Positions 1-4,596 of a stretch of DNA of 5,294 nt are shown piece by piece. The stretch comes from Trebonia sp. (lineage in GTDB: Bacteria; Actinomycetota; Actinomycetes; Streptosporangiales; Streptosporangiaceae). Positions within the stretch are counted from its first letter, which is position 1. Every line of letters begins with the position of its first letter. The stretch spans positions 1 through 5,294 of the forward strand of contig JASHXJ010000510.1 in assembly GCA_030043595.1 (NCBI GenBank). The letters run 5' to 3'. A model generated the notes under the pieces. It was not told where the DNA came from. It ran no database searches and saw only the letters and a list, made by a program, of their open reading frames with translations. A program made the position numbers and the translations under genes.

Positions 1-11
1 CCGATCGGCAT

Positions 12-40
12 GGACAAAACGGGACAAAATGCGCAGAAAA
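12..40. repeat. Phased A-tract direct repeat, function unknown
   Basis: GGACAAAA occurs at 12-19 and again at 22-29, one helical turn apart. A third A-tract (CAGAAAA, 34-40) follows about 11 bp later. Such phasing can bend DNA or mark a regulatory region for a gene outside the left edge. With only the window edge visible, I cannot tell which gene, if any, it serves. Confidence 0.35.
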
Positions 41-69
41 CATGCGTTTCGGGTCCCATGTGGGCAGCG

Positions 70-90
70 CCGTCTCGACATGTGAGACGG
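70..90 (-). terminator. Candidate hairpin terminator of the exporter gene
   Basis: CCGTCTC (70-76) and GAGACGG (84-90) form a perfect 7-bp stem with a 7-nt loop. The hairpin begins 29 bp past the exporter's stop codon when read on the minus strand. No U-run follows, so it would be an I-shaped terminator of the kind often proposed in actinomycetes, or simply a 3' stabilising hairpin. Confidence 0.45.
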
Positions 91-118
91 GCTCTCCGGC
101 GGAGGCGCGTTCGTTAGT

Positions 119-1531
119 TCAGGTCTGCTCAGTCGTCTCGGTCGTAACGTCAGCCCCGAACATCCCGGCCACCCCGGTCACCCCGCCAGCCCCGGCCCCG
201 GCCCCGGCCCCGGCTGCGGCTGCGGCCTCAGCCCCAGCGGCCGCCTCAGCAGCCTCGACAACAGCCGCGGAGGCAACGGCGCGCTGGTGCCGGAACCCCG
301 GCAGCAGCCGCGCCACGACCACCGCCCCCGCGATGCAGGCGAGCCCGCCGGAGACGACAGCGAAGGTGTCGCCGAAAGCGGTAGCGACCACCCCCGCCTC
401 CAGGTCACCGAGCCGGGGACCGCCCGCCACGACGGCCATCTGCACGCCCATCAGCCGTCCGCGCAGCGACTCGGGCCCGGCGAGCTGGATGATCGTGTTG
501 CGGAACACCGCCGAGACCACGTCCGCCCAGCCAGCCACGGCCAGCAGCACCAGCGCCACAGGCAGGAACCGCACCACGCCGAACCCGGTGATCGCCACGC
601 CCCACACGATGACCGCGACGATCACCGCCAGGCCCTGACGGCGGATCCGCACGATCCAGCCGCTGCTCAGCGCCCCGAGCAGGGCGCCAAGCCCCGGCGC
701 CGCGTACAGGAACCCGACCGTCGTCGCGCCGCCGCCGAACACCGTCTCGCCCAGCGCCGGGAACAGCGCGCGCGGCAGGCCGAACACCATGGCGTTCAAG
801 TCGATGAGGTACGCGCCCTGCACGGTCTGGCTCCGCCGCACGAAGCGGAGCCCTTCGGCCGTCGAGCGCCAGCCGGGCCGGGGCGGTGCCGCGCCTGTCC
901 CCAGCCGGGCAGGCGGCTGCGGCGAGATGAGGGACGCGGCCGCTACCGCGACAACGAAGCTGAGCACGTCCAGCCAGTAGACGACGTGCACGCCCGCCCC
1001 GGCGAGCAGCAGCCCCGCCGCCGCGGGCCCCACGATCGCCCCGGTCTGGAACAGCGCCTGGAACATCGCGTTCGCGGCCGGCACCGACGCCATCCCGATC
1101 ATCCCCGGGATCATCGCGTTGCGCGCCGAGCTGTCCATCCCGCTCAGCGCCGCGGTCAGGGCCGGGAACACGAACAGCGGCCACAGCGCGGGCCCGAAGT
1201 CGGCGTTCAGCGCCAGCCCCGCGCTCGAGGCCGCGCCCACCGTCTCGACCATGAGCAGCAGCCGCCGCCGGTCGACAGAATCGACGGCCGACCCGCCGAG
1301 CAGCGACCCGAAAATCAGCGGGAACAGCTGGGCCAGCGAGACCAGCCCGACGTACAGCGACGAATGCGTGATCCCGTACACCTGGTACGGCACGGCCACC
1401 GTGGTCAGCTGACTGCCGAGGGTCGACACCCCCAGCCCGCTGATCAGCATCCGGAAGTCCCGGGAGCGCCGCAGCGGCGACAAGTCGATGAGGATGTGCG
1501 CCGGCAGCCACCTGGGGGAGGACGGACTCAT
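119..1531 (-). CDS. MFS exporter, EntS-like (MFS_3 family)
   Basis: A 470-residue inner-membrane major facilitator transporter, most like the enterobactin-exporter (EntS/MFS_3) type common in actinomycetes. It is probably a proton-driven exporter, and its substrate cannot be read from the sequence. The N-terminus is short and cytosolic (LSPLRRSRDFRMLISGLG, 17-34), then TM1 begins near a GSQLTTVAVPYQVY segment (39-52). The MFS motif A loop between TM2 and TM3 is clear at 75-90 (GSLLGGSAVDSVDRRR). Other family-typical stretches are SGMDSSARNAMIPGM, GPAAAGLLLAGAGVHVVYWLD, IDLNAMVFGLPRALFPALGE and GGPRLGDLEAGVVA, and about twelve hydrophobic segments are visible. The ATG at 1531 was chosen because homology-like sequence begins just after it. 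The frame stays open further upstream, but that part is antisense to the next gene and reads as low-complexity, non-membrane sequence. No good Shine-Dalgarno precedes the ATG. The last ~52 residues form an Ala/Gly-rich tail foreign to the fold. It is divergently oriented from the AlkZ-related gene. Confidence 0.9.
   Translation of the reverse strand: MSPSSPRWLPAHILIDLSPLRRSRDFRMLISGLGVSTLGSQLTTVAVPYQVYGITHSSLYVGLVSLAQLFPLIFGSLLGGSAVDSVDRRRLLLMVETVGAASSAGLALNADFGPALWPLFVFPALTAALSGMDSSARNAMIPGMIGMASVPAANAMFQALFQTGAIVGPAAAGLLLAGAGVHVVYWLDVLSFVVAVAAASLISPQPPARLGTGAAPPRPGWRSTAEGLRFVRRSQTVQGAYLIDLNAMVFGLPRALFPALGETVFGGGATTVGFLYAAPGLGALLGALSSGWIVRIRRQGLAVIVAVIVWGVAITGFGVVRFLPVALVLLAVAGWADVVSAVFRNTIIQLAGPESLRGRLMGVQMAVVAGGPRLGDLEAGVVATAFGDTFAVVSGGLACIAGAVVVARLLPGFRHQRAVASAAVVEAAEAAAGAEAAAAAGAGAGAGAGGVTGVAGMFGADVTTETTEQT
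191..226. repeat. Six tandem hexamers coding an Ala/Gly tail
   Basis: Four copies of CCCGGC followed by two of TGCGGC lie in tandem. They sit inside the 3' end of the exporter gene and, read on the minus strand, encode alternating Ala-Ala then Ala-Gly pairs (about residues 436-447). The six-base period keeps the frame, so copy number could vary without breaking the protein. The array looks like replication slippage in a region under little constraint. Confidence 0.8.
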
Positions 1532-1560
1532 GCGCGAGCCAAGTGAGCTGCCATTTGCTA

Positions 1561-1580
1561 GAGAATAACCAATAATTATC
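1561..1580 (-). promoter_or_regulatory. Probable exporter promoter region (AT-rich patch)
   Basis: This is the AT-richest stretch in the window, 30-49 bp upstream of the exporter ATG. On the minus strand it contains GATAAT (1575-1580) and TATTCT (1562-1567), both acceptable -10 elements. No matching -35 hexamer stands out at the usual distance, so the exact promoter and start site are not fixed. Confidence 0.35.
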
Positions 1581-1600
1581 CCGAACGATCCGTGCCGTCT

Positions 1601-1631
1601 CCCACCGCCCACCCGTGCCCTGGGCGGTGGG
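1601..1631. promoter_or_regulatory. Perfect 11-bp inverted repeat between divergent genes
   Basis: CCCACCGCCCA (1601-1611) and TGGGCGGTGGG (1621-1631) are exact reverse complements separated by 9 bp. The repeat lies 70 bp upstream of the exporter start and 117 bp upstream of the AlkZ-related start. It could be an operator for a dimeric regulator acting on both promoters, or a stable hairpin in the 5' leader of one transcript. No U-run follows on either strand, and the position between divergent genes argues against a normal terminator. The seen fact is the symmetry, and the role is inference. Confidence 0.55.
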
Positions 1632-1748
1632 GTATGACAGTGATGACACCATGGGTCGACCCGATCCTGATCCTGCGCTGGAACGGCAGCGCCTGGACCG
1701 TCGGGTAGCCGTGGGCTCCTGGCCGCCCCGGTGCGCGATGATGGCCTC

Positions 1749-2525
1749 ATGGAGTCGCTTGCCGAACTCAGGGAACGCCGGGCGTTCGAGTGCCGGCTGA
1801 CACCCGCCCGCGCTCTCGAGTCGATGGACGAGGCTGAGGCGTTCCTGCGCGATCGCGGCATGCTGACGCGGACCGCGGATTCGGCGCTGCCCAGCCTGTA
1901 CGAGGCGTGCCACGAGGAGCCGTACCGGCCGGGCAGCCCCGGGTTCGCGACATGGCCCGCCACCAAGTGGCCCTGGTTCGGCGAGCTCACGGTCCGCGGC
2001 TACCTGTGCGTAGCGGTGCACCGTGGCAAGAACCTGCTGGTCAGCGGGGAGACTGCGATCGCGCTTGACCCGATCTGCCGCGCCGAGACCGAGCGGATGC
2101 GCGCCGAAGACGCCGGCTGGCGCCGCCTGCTCGACCACCTCGCGAAGACCGGCCCGTCGGACATCGAGGACCTGCGAACCGAGCTAGGGCTCAAGCGACA
2201 GGAGCTGAAGGCGCTTCGCTCGCCGCTCGAGCGGTGCGGCGCGATCGTCGCCCGGTCGGCCGAGATGACCGCGGGCGGAGAATACGCGCACTCCAGCGTG
2301 CTGGCCCGCTGGGATCAGGCCTACACCGGCCCGCGCGGCGGCGCTGACTCCGCCGGCGCGCTCGGCGACCTGCTGGTCGCCGCGGTCAGGGCGGCGGTGG
2401 TCGCCCCGGAGCCCGAACTGCGCCGCTGGTTCTCCTGGCAGTGGTACTGGACGGATACCGCTGTCGACGACCTCGTCCGCGCCGGCCGCCTGCGCCGGGT
2501 CGACGGCCACGTCACCGCAGCCTGA
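1749..2525 (+). CDS. AlkZ-related winged-helix protein (putative DNA-repair relative)
   Basis: A 258-residue soluble protein with no signal peptide or membrane segment. From memory of the family it matches actinobacterial proteins named AlkZ-related, distant relatives of the YcaQ/AlkZ interstrand-crosslink glycosylases built from winged-helix units (HTH_42). Typical stretches are LTPARALESMDEAEAFLRDR (17-36), SALPSLYEACHEEPYRPGS (45-63), the aromatic WPATKWPWFG (69-78) and a HRGKNLLVSGETAIALDPIC block. Then comes a helical, winged-helix-like part (LLDHLAKTGPSDIEDLRTEL, then ELKALRSPLERCGAIV), and near the C-terminus VVAPEPELRRWFSW. I do not see the QxQ/QxD catalytic motif of true AlkZ, and at about 260 residues it is well short of the ~400 usual for that family, so glycosylase activity should not be assumed. 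The start is uncertain: an in-frame GTG at 1731 would add six residues. ATG 1749 fits the expected start of such proteins better, but neither has a clear Shine-Dalgarno. It is divergent from the exporter, with marR 84 bp downstream. Confidence 0.75.
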   Translation: MESLAELRERRAFECRLTPARALESMDEAEAFLRDRGMLTRTADSALPSLYEACHEEPYRPGSPGFATWPATKWPWFGELTVRGYLCVAVHRGKNLLVSGETAIALDPICRAETERMRAEDAGWRRLLDHLAKTGPSDIEDLRTELGLKRQELKALRSPLERCGAIVARSAEMTAGGEYAHSSVLARWDQAYTGPRGGADSAGALGDLLVAAVRAAVVAPEPELRRWFSWQWYWTDTAVDDLVRAGRLRRVDGHVTAA

Positions 2526-2540
2526 CCGGAACATCGCATC

Positions 2541-2566
2541 CGGAGGCACGGAACACCTCCGCCTTT
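2541..2566 (+). terminator. Weak candidate terminator after the AlkZ-related gene
   Basis: CGGAGG (2541-2546) and CCTCCG (2556-2561) can form a 6-bp stem with a 9-nt loop, followed by CCTTTCTAT. It lies 15 bp past the stop codon and ahead of the marR promoter region, which is where a terminator would be expected. The loop is long and the T-run is poor. Confidence 0.35.
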
Positions 2567-2574
2567 CTATACGT

Positions 2575-2594
2575 TAGTTGGTACATAGCAACTA
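2575..2594. promoter_or_regulatory. Probable MarR operator overlapping the marR promoter
   Basis: TAGTTG (2575-2580) and CAACTA (2589-2594) form a perfect 6-bp inverted repeat with an 8-bp spacer (GTACATAG), 20 bp in all. It ends 15 bp before the marR start codon. Size, AT-rich half-sites and position all match operators bound by MarR-family dimers, which usually repress their own genes. A promoter -10 (possibly TACATA, 2582-2587) would lie inside it. I found no second copy in the window, so autoregulation is the simplest reading. Confidence 0.65.
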
Positions 2595-2609
2595 TGCGGG
2601 ACGGTAACC

Positions 2610-3113
2610 ATGAATGTCGCGGACGCCGCGCCCGAGACCGTGCCGGACCTGCCGGGCCGTCTCGGAGTAGCGGTGCAGATGCTGGCCCACGCGGGCAAGA
2701 TCAGCGGCGGCCGGGGCGAACTGACGCCCACCCGGCTGACCGCCCTCGCGGTGCTGGCCTCGGCAGGCCCGATGCGAATGGGCGGCCTGGCCTCCCGGCT
2801 CGGCGTCCAGGTCTCCACGATGTCCCGGATCGTGGACATCATGGTCGCCGCCGACTGGGCCGAGCGCAGGCCCGACGAGGCCGACCACCGGGCTTGCGTG
2901 ATCGCGATCACCGCGGCCGGGATCGCGCTGATCGACAGCGTGCGCCAGGACACCGCCACCCGCCTCGCCGGCTGCGTGGCCCGGCTGTCCCCGGCGGACA
3001 TCGCCGTGCTTGAGGCCGCGCTGCCCATCCTCGAAACCCTCGCCGAGCAGGCGGCGTGCCGCACCAGCAGCCGCGACGAATCCGCGGCGCTAGCCTCGCA
3101 AGGCATCGCATAG
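2610..3113 (+). CDS. MarR-family transcriptional regulator
   Basis: A 167-residue winged helix-turn-helix regulator of normal MarR length, expected to bind DNA as a dimer and be released by a small ligand or oxidation. The N-terminal helix (about 14-32) is the dimerisation part. LTPTRLTALAVLASAGPMRM (38-57) is the typical first helix pair. GGLASRLGVQVSTMSRIVDI (58-77) is the HTH with its recognition helix, and the wing follows at 86-97 (RRPDEADHRACV), where the family usually has a DxxDRR-type turn. The C-terminal helices (about 104-150) close the dimer. There is one Cys (96) in the wing strand and others near 117 and 150, but no N-terminal OhrR-type cysteine, so redox sensing is not indicated. 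ATG 2610 has only a weak GGGACGG ribosome site. A palindrome just upstream suggests autoregulation. Its distant targets are unknown: the upstream neighbour is separated by 84 bp and a possible terminator, and the downstream genes are convergent. Confidence 0.9.
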   Translation: MNVADAAPETVPDLPGRLGVAVQMLAHAGKISGGRGELTPTRLTALAVLASAGPMRMGGLASRLGVQVSTMSRIVDIMVAADWAERRPDEADHRACVIAITAAGIALIDSVRQDTATRLAGCVARLSPADIAVLEAALPILETLAEQAACRTSSRDESAALASQGIA

Positions 3114-3114
3114 A

Positions 3115-3139
3115 GGCTGGGTCACCAGCCGGCCGGTGA
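3115..3139. terminator. Candidate bidirectional terminator between convergent genes
   Basis: GGCTGG (3115-3120) and CCAGCC (3125-3130) form a perfect 6-bp stem with a GTCA loop. The loop contains most of the minus-strand gene's stop codon. Overlapping it, TCACCAGCC|GGCCGGTGA (3122-3139) is an 18-bp near-palindrome with one mismatched pair. The two structures exclude each other. With marR ending at 3113 and the opposing gene at 3122, this is the only place a shared terminator could sit. No U-run is present on either strand. Confidence 0.45.
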
Positions 3140-4015
3140 GCCATAGGGCGCCACGAAGCCCATGGCTTCGATCTCGTGGATCTTGCGGTCAGGCCCGATC
3201 TTCCAGATGTGCGCGGCCGGCAGGTCGAACGGGGCGAAGGCCGGCGCGTGCATCGTGGTGGTGCCGTCGGCCAGGACGATCTCGTACGGGACGTTGTCCA
3301 TCGGATGGCGGAACATCGACAGCCCCATCGCCAGGCCGGTCACCGGGTCGGCGGCGAACACCCGCCGGTTGTCGATGTCGGCGATGTAGGTGAACGCCTT
3401 GCTGTCGATCTGGGCCGCGCAGGCGGACGGGACGGCGGGGAAGCTGCTGCCGGGCGGCGGCGCGCCCCTGTCCGGGCCGGCCGTGACCAGCCCGTTCTCG
3501 TGCCGTTCGCAGTCGGCGGCGAACGGGGCCAGGCTGCTGTCGTTGCGGACAAGGGCGTCGTAGTAGGTCGCGCCGATCGTGCGCAGGTCCTCCTCGGGCA
3601 GCCGCTGGCCAGGCGGGATCTGCGCCAGCAGGCCCGGGCGCGGCACTTGCAGGTTCGGCAGGCTGGTCTGCGCCAGGCCGGAAGCGGACAGCTGCTCGGC
3701 CTCGACGATCTGGCCGTCCCGGATCGCCAGCCGCAGGCCCAGCAGGACCGGGCCGTCGGCCTGCTCCAGCATGCCGATGAAGCCGGCCGTCTGCCGCTGC
3801 GGGTCGGGCACGTAGACGGCGAAGGCGGTCGGGCCGCCGCGCACGCTCGCCCACAGGCCCTCGCCGGGCTTGATCTGGCGGAGGTTGTCCACGGTACGTA
3901 CACCGTCAGCCAGCGGCACGGCGTCCGGGTCGTTCGCTACGAGGGCGGCGAGGTAGCGGTCGGTGAGGCGGATCAGGCCCAGCCGGTCATACGGGTGGCC
4001 CGCCGGGTCGTTCAC
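3122..4015 (-). CDS. Tandem NTF2/SnoaL-like protein with DUF8021-like C-terminal half
   Basis: A 297-residue cytosolic protein with no signal peptide. The C-terminal half (about 144-290) resembles DUF8021 proteins of fungi and bacteria, an uncharacterised NTF2-like group. Recognisable stretches are YYDALVRNDSSLAPFAADC (151-169), ERHENG (170-175), CAAQIDSKAFTYIADID (199-215) and HIWKIGPDRKIHEIEAM (269-285). The N-terminal half looks like a second, diverged copy: residues 16-44 (LTDRYLAALVANDPDAVPLAD and on to VRTVDN) align with 146-174, and LRLAIRDGQIVEAEQL (94-109) resembles 270-285. NTF2-like folds bind small hydrophobic molecules in a cone-shaped pocket and include isomerases, cyclases and binding proteins. 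Which of these applies here is unknown. The start is GTG 4015, overlapping the TGA of the upstream ridA-like gene by 4 bp (GTGA), so the two are surely one operon and translationally coupled. No separate Shine-Dalgarno is needed or seen. Confidence 0.8.
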   Translation of the reverse strand: MNDPAGHPYDRLGLIRLTDRYLAALVANDPDAVPLADGVRTVDNLRQIKPGEGLWASVRGGPTAFAVYVPDPQRQTAGFIGMLEQADGPVLLGLRLAIRDGQIVEAEQLSASGLAQTSLPNLQVPRPGLLAQIPPGQRLPEEDLRTIGATYYDALVRNDSSLAPFAADCERHENGLVTAGPDRGAPPPGSSFPAVPSACAAQIDSKAFTYIADIDNRRVFAADPVTGLAMGLSMFRHPMDNVPYEIVLADGTTTMHAPAFAPFDLPAAHIWKIGPDRKIHEIEAMGFVAPYGSPAGW

Positions 4016-4401
4016 CGAGGCTGCCCGAGTACGGCGATGATCTCCAGCTGGAGCTGCATGCGGCCCTGCAATTCGGTGCGCAGCATGTGCCGCGCGGGCC
4101 GGCTGGCCTCGTCAGGGAACATCTCGAGCCAGTACTTGTCGACGACGGGGCGGATGGCCCTGTCCTGCACGAAGACGGTGCACTTCACGACGTCGTCGGG
4201 AGTGCCGCCGGCCGCCGCGAGCACCCGCCGGACGTTGGCGAAGGCCATGGCGGCTTGCTCGTCCGTGTCCTCCGGAGTCGTCCCCGTCTCCGGGTCCACG
4301 GGACTGATGCCCCCGGAGACCAGCAGATTCCCCACCACCGACGCCTGGGGGATCGGCGCGTTGTGCCGCAGGCCCGGTACCTCGATCGATCGACGTGCCA
4401 T
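4012..4401 (-). CDS. RidA/YjgF/YER057c/UK114-family protein
   Basis: A 129-residue protein of standard RidA length. Family members are trimers with clefts between subunits. RidA itself hydrolyses reactive 2-aminoacrylate-type enamines/imines to ketoacids, protecting pyridoxal-phosphate enzymes, while other subfamilies have different or unknown substrates. Seen here are GNLLVSGGISPVDPETG (24-40), QAAMAFANVRRVLAAAGGTPDDVVKCTVFV (49-78) in the typical helix-strand order, and the C-terminal signature RPARHML (101-107) with LEIIAV (119-124). Arg104 and Glu120 line up with the imine-binding Arg and the Glu of canonical RidA, so deaminase activity is plausible. The N-terminal tyrosine of E. coli RidA (Tyr17) is not obvious, so a divergent subfamily is possible. 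The start ATG 4401 has AAAGG about 9-10 nt upstream. It is first in an operon with the overlapping NTF2-like gene, and divergent from the AIM24 gene. Confidence 0.9.
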   Translation of the reverse strand: MARRSIEVPGLRHNAPIPQASVVGNLLVSGGISPVDPETGTTPEDTDEQAAMAFANVRRVLAAAGGTPDDVVKCTVFVQDRAIRPVVDKYWLEMFPDEASRPARHMLRTELQGRMQLQLEIIAVLGQPR

Positions 4402-4410
4402 CTCCTCGTC

Positions 4411-4415
4411 CCTTT
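4411..4415 (-). promoter_or_regulatory. Ribosome binding site of the RidA-family gene
   Basis: Read on the minus strand, AAAGG ends 9 nt before ATG 4401. A second purine run, GAGGAG, directly abuts the ATG and is too close to act. The site supports ATG 4401 as the start. Confidence 0.55.
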
Positions 4416-4431
4416 CTGGTTCAATTCCCGC

Positions 4432-4445
4432 ACGCCGGAAGGCGT
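4432..4445. promoter_or_regulatory. Short hairpin upstream of the RidA-family gene
   Basis: ACGCC (4432-4436) and GGCGT (4441-4445) form a perfect 5-bp stem with a GGAA tetraloop. It lies 31-44 bp upstream of ATG 4401, so it would be in that gene's 5' leader if transcription starts further out. A functional role is unproven. Confidence 0.25.
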
Positions 4446-4449
4446 TCCC

Positions 4450-4475
4450 TTGACGCAGTCATCAAACCACGATGA
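4450..4475. promoter_or_regulatory. Overlapping imperfect palindromes in the ridA-AIM24 intergenic region
   Basis: TTGACGCAGTCATCAA (4450-4465) is a 16-bp palindrome with one mismatched pair (TTGAcG/CaTCAA arms). Overlapping it, TCATC (4459-4463) and GATGA (4471-4475) are perfect 5-bp arms with a 7-bp spacer. These could be an operator serving one or both divergent genes. TTGACG also resembles a -35 for the plus strand, but no convincing -10 follows, so I do not call a promoter. Confidence 0.3.
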
Positions 4476-4498
4476 TTCAGTGGCATCTGTGGCGGTGG

Positions 4499-4530
4499 CG
4501 TGCGTTTGCGCCAGCCATTTGCTACGCACG
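4499..4530. promoter_or_regulatory. Inverted repeat CGTGCGT/ACGCACG, candidate operator
   Basis: CGTGCGT (4499-4505) and ACGCACG (4524-4530) are exact inverted repeats with an 18-bp spacer, roughly mid-way between the divergent ridA-like and AIM24 genes. The spacer holds the sequence GCCATTTGCTA, which also occurs upstream of the exporter gene at 1550-1560. A role in regulation is inferred from position and symmetry only. Confidence 0.35.
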
Positions 4531-4580
4531 GGAAAATGCGGTCTGATGGCTAGTCGACATTCGGGTGCGGCCAGTTTCCC

Positions 4581-4590
4581 GGAGGGAGGT
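4581..4590 (+). promoter_or_regulatory. Strong Shine-Dalgarno of the AIM24-family gene
   Basis: GGAGGGAGGT gives two near-ideal anti-16S matches, the second ending 6 nt before GTG 4597. It decides the start against an in-frame ATG at 4546, which would add 17 residues and has only a weak purine run before it. Confidence 0.8.
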
Positions 4591-4596
4591 GCCGCC

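Noticed and set aside
191..226. CRISPR-like or mobile-element repeat
   Set aside because: The hexamers are contiguous without spacers, keep the coding frame, and sit inside a gene. They are a coding microsatellite.
1653..1662. GGGTCGACCC palindrome as an operator
   Set aside because: A 10-bp palindrome of this GC content is common by chance here and has no partner copy in the window.
1532..1990. N-terminal extension of the exporter frame by 153 residues
   Set aside because: The added sequence is low-complexity, Arg/Ser-rich and antisense to the AlkZ-related gene. Recognisable transporter sequence starts only after ATG 1531.
405..2138. Long 577-codon minus-strand open frame
   Set aside because: It is Arg/Ala/Gly-rich with no family features and runs antisense or out of frame through the exporter and AlkZ-related genes. 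It is a typical high-GC shadow frame.
3176..4453. 425-codon plus-strand open frame opposite the ridA/NTF2-like operon
   Set aside because: It is the complement of two well-supported genes, with biased Arg/Gly/Val composition and no domain.
4450..4478. Sigma-70-type promoter for the AIM24 gene using TTGACG as -35
   Set aside because: The hexamer 17 bp downstream (TGATTC) is a poor -10, so the match is not good enough to call.
4546..4596. Upstream ATG start for the AIM24-family gene
   Set aside because: It is in frame and open, but it lacks a good ribosome site, while GTG 4597 has an ideal one at 6-nt spacing, and the conserved part begins with the cysteine knuckle right after it.
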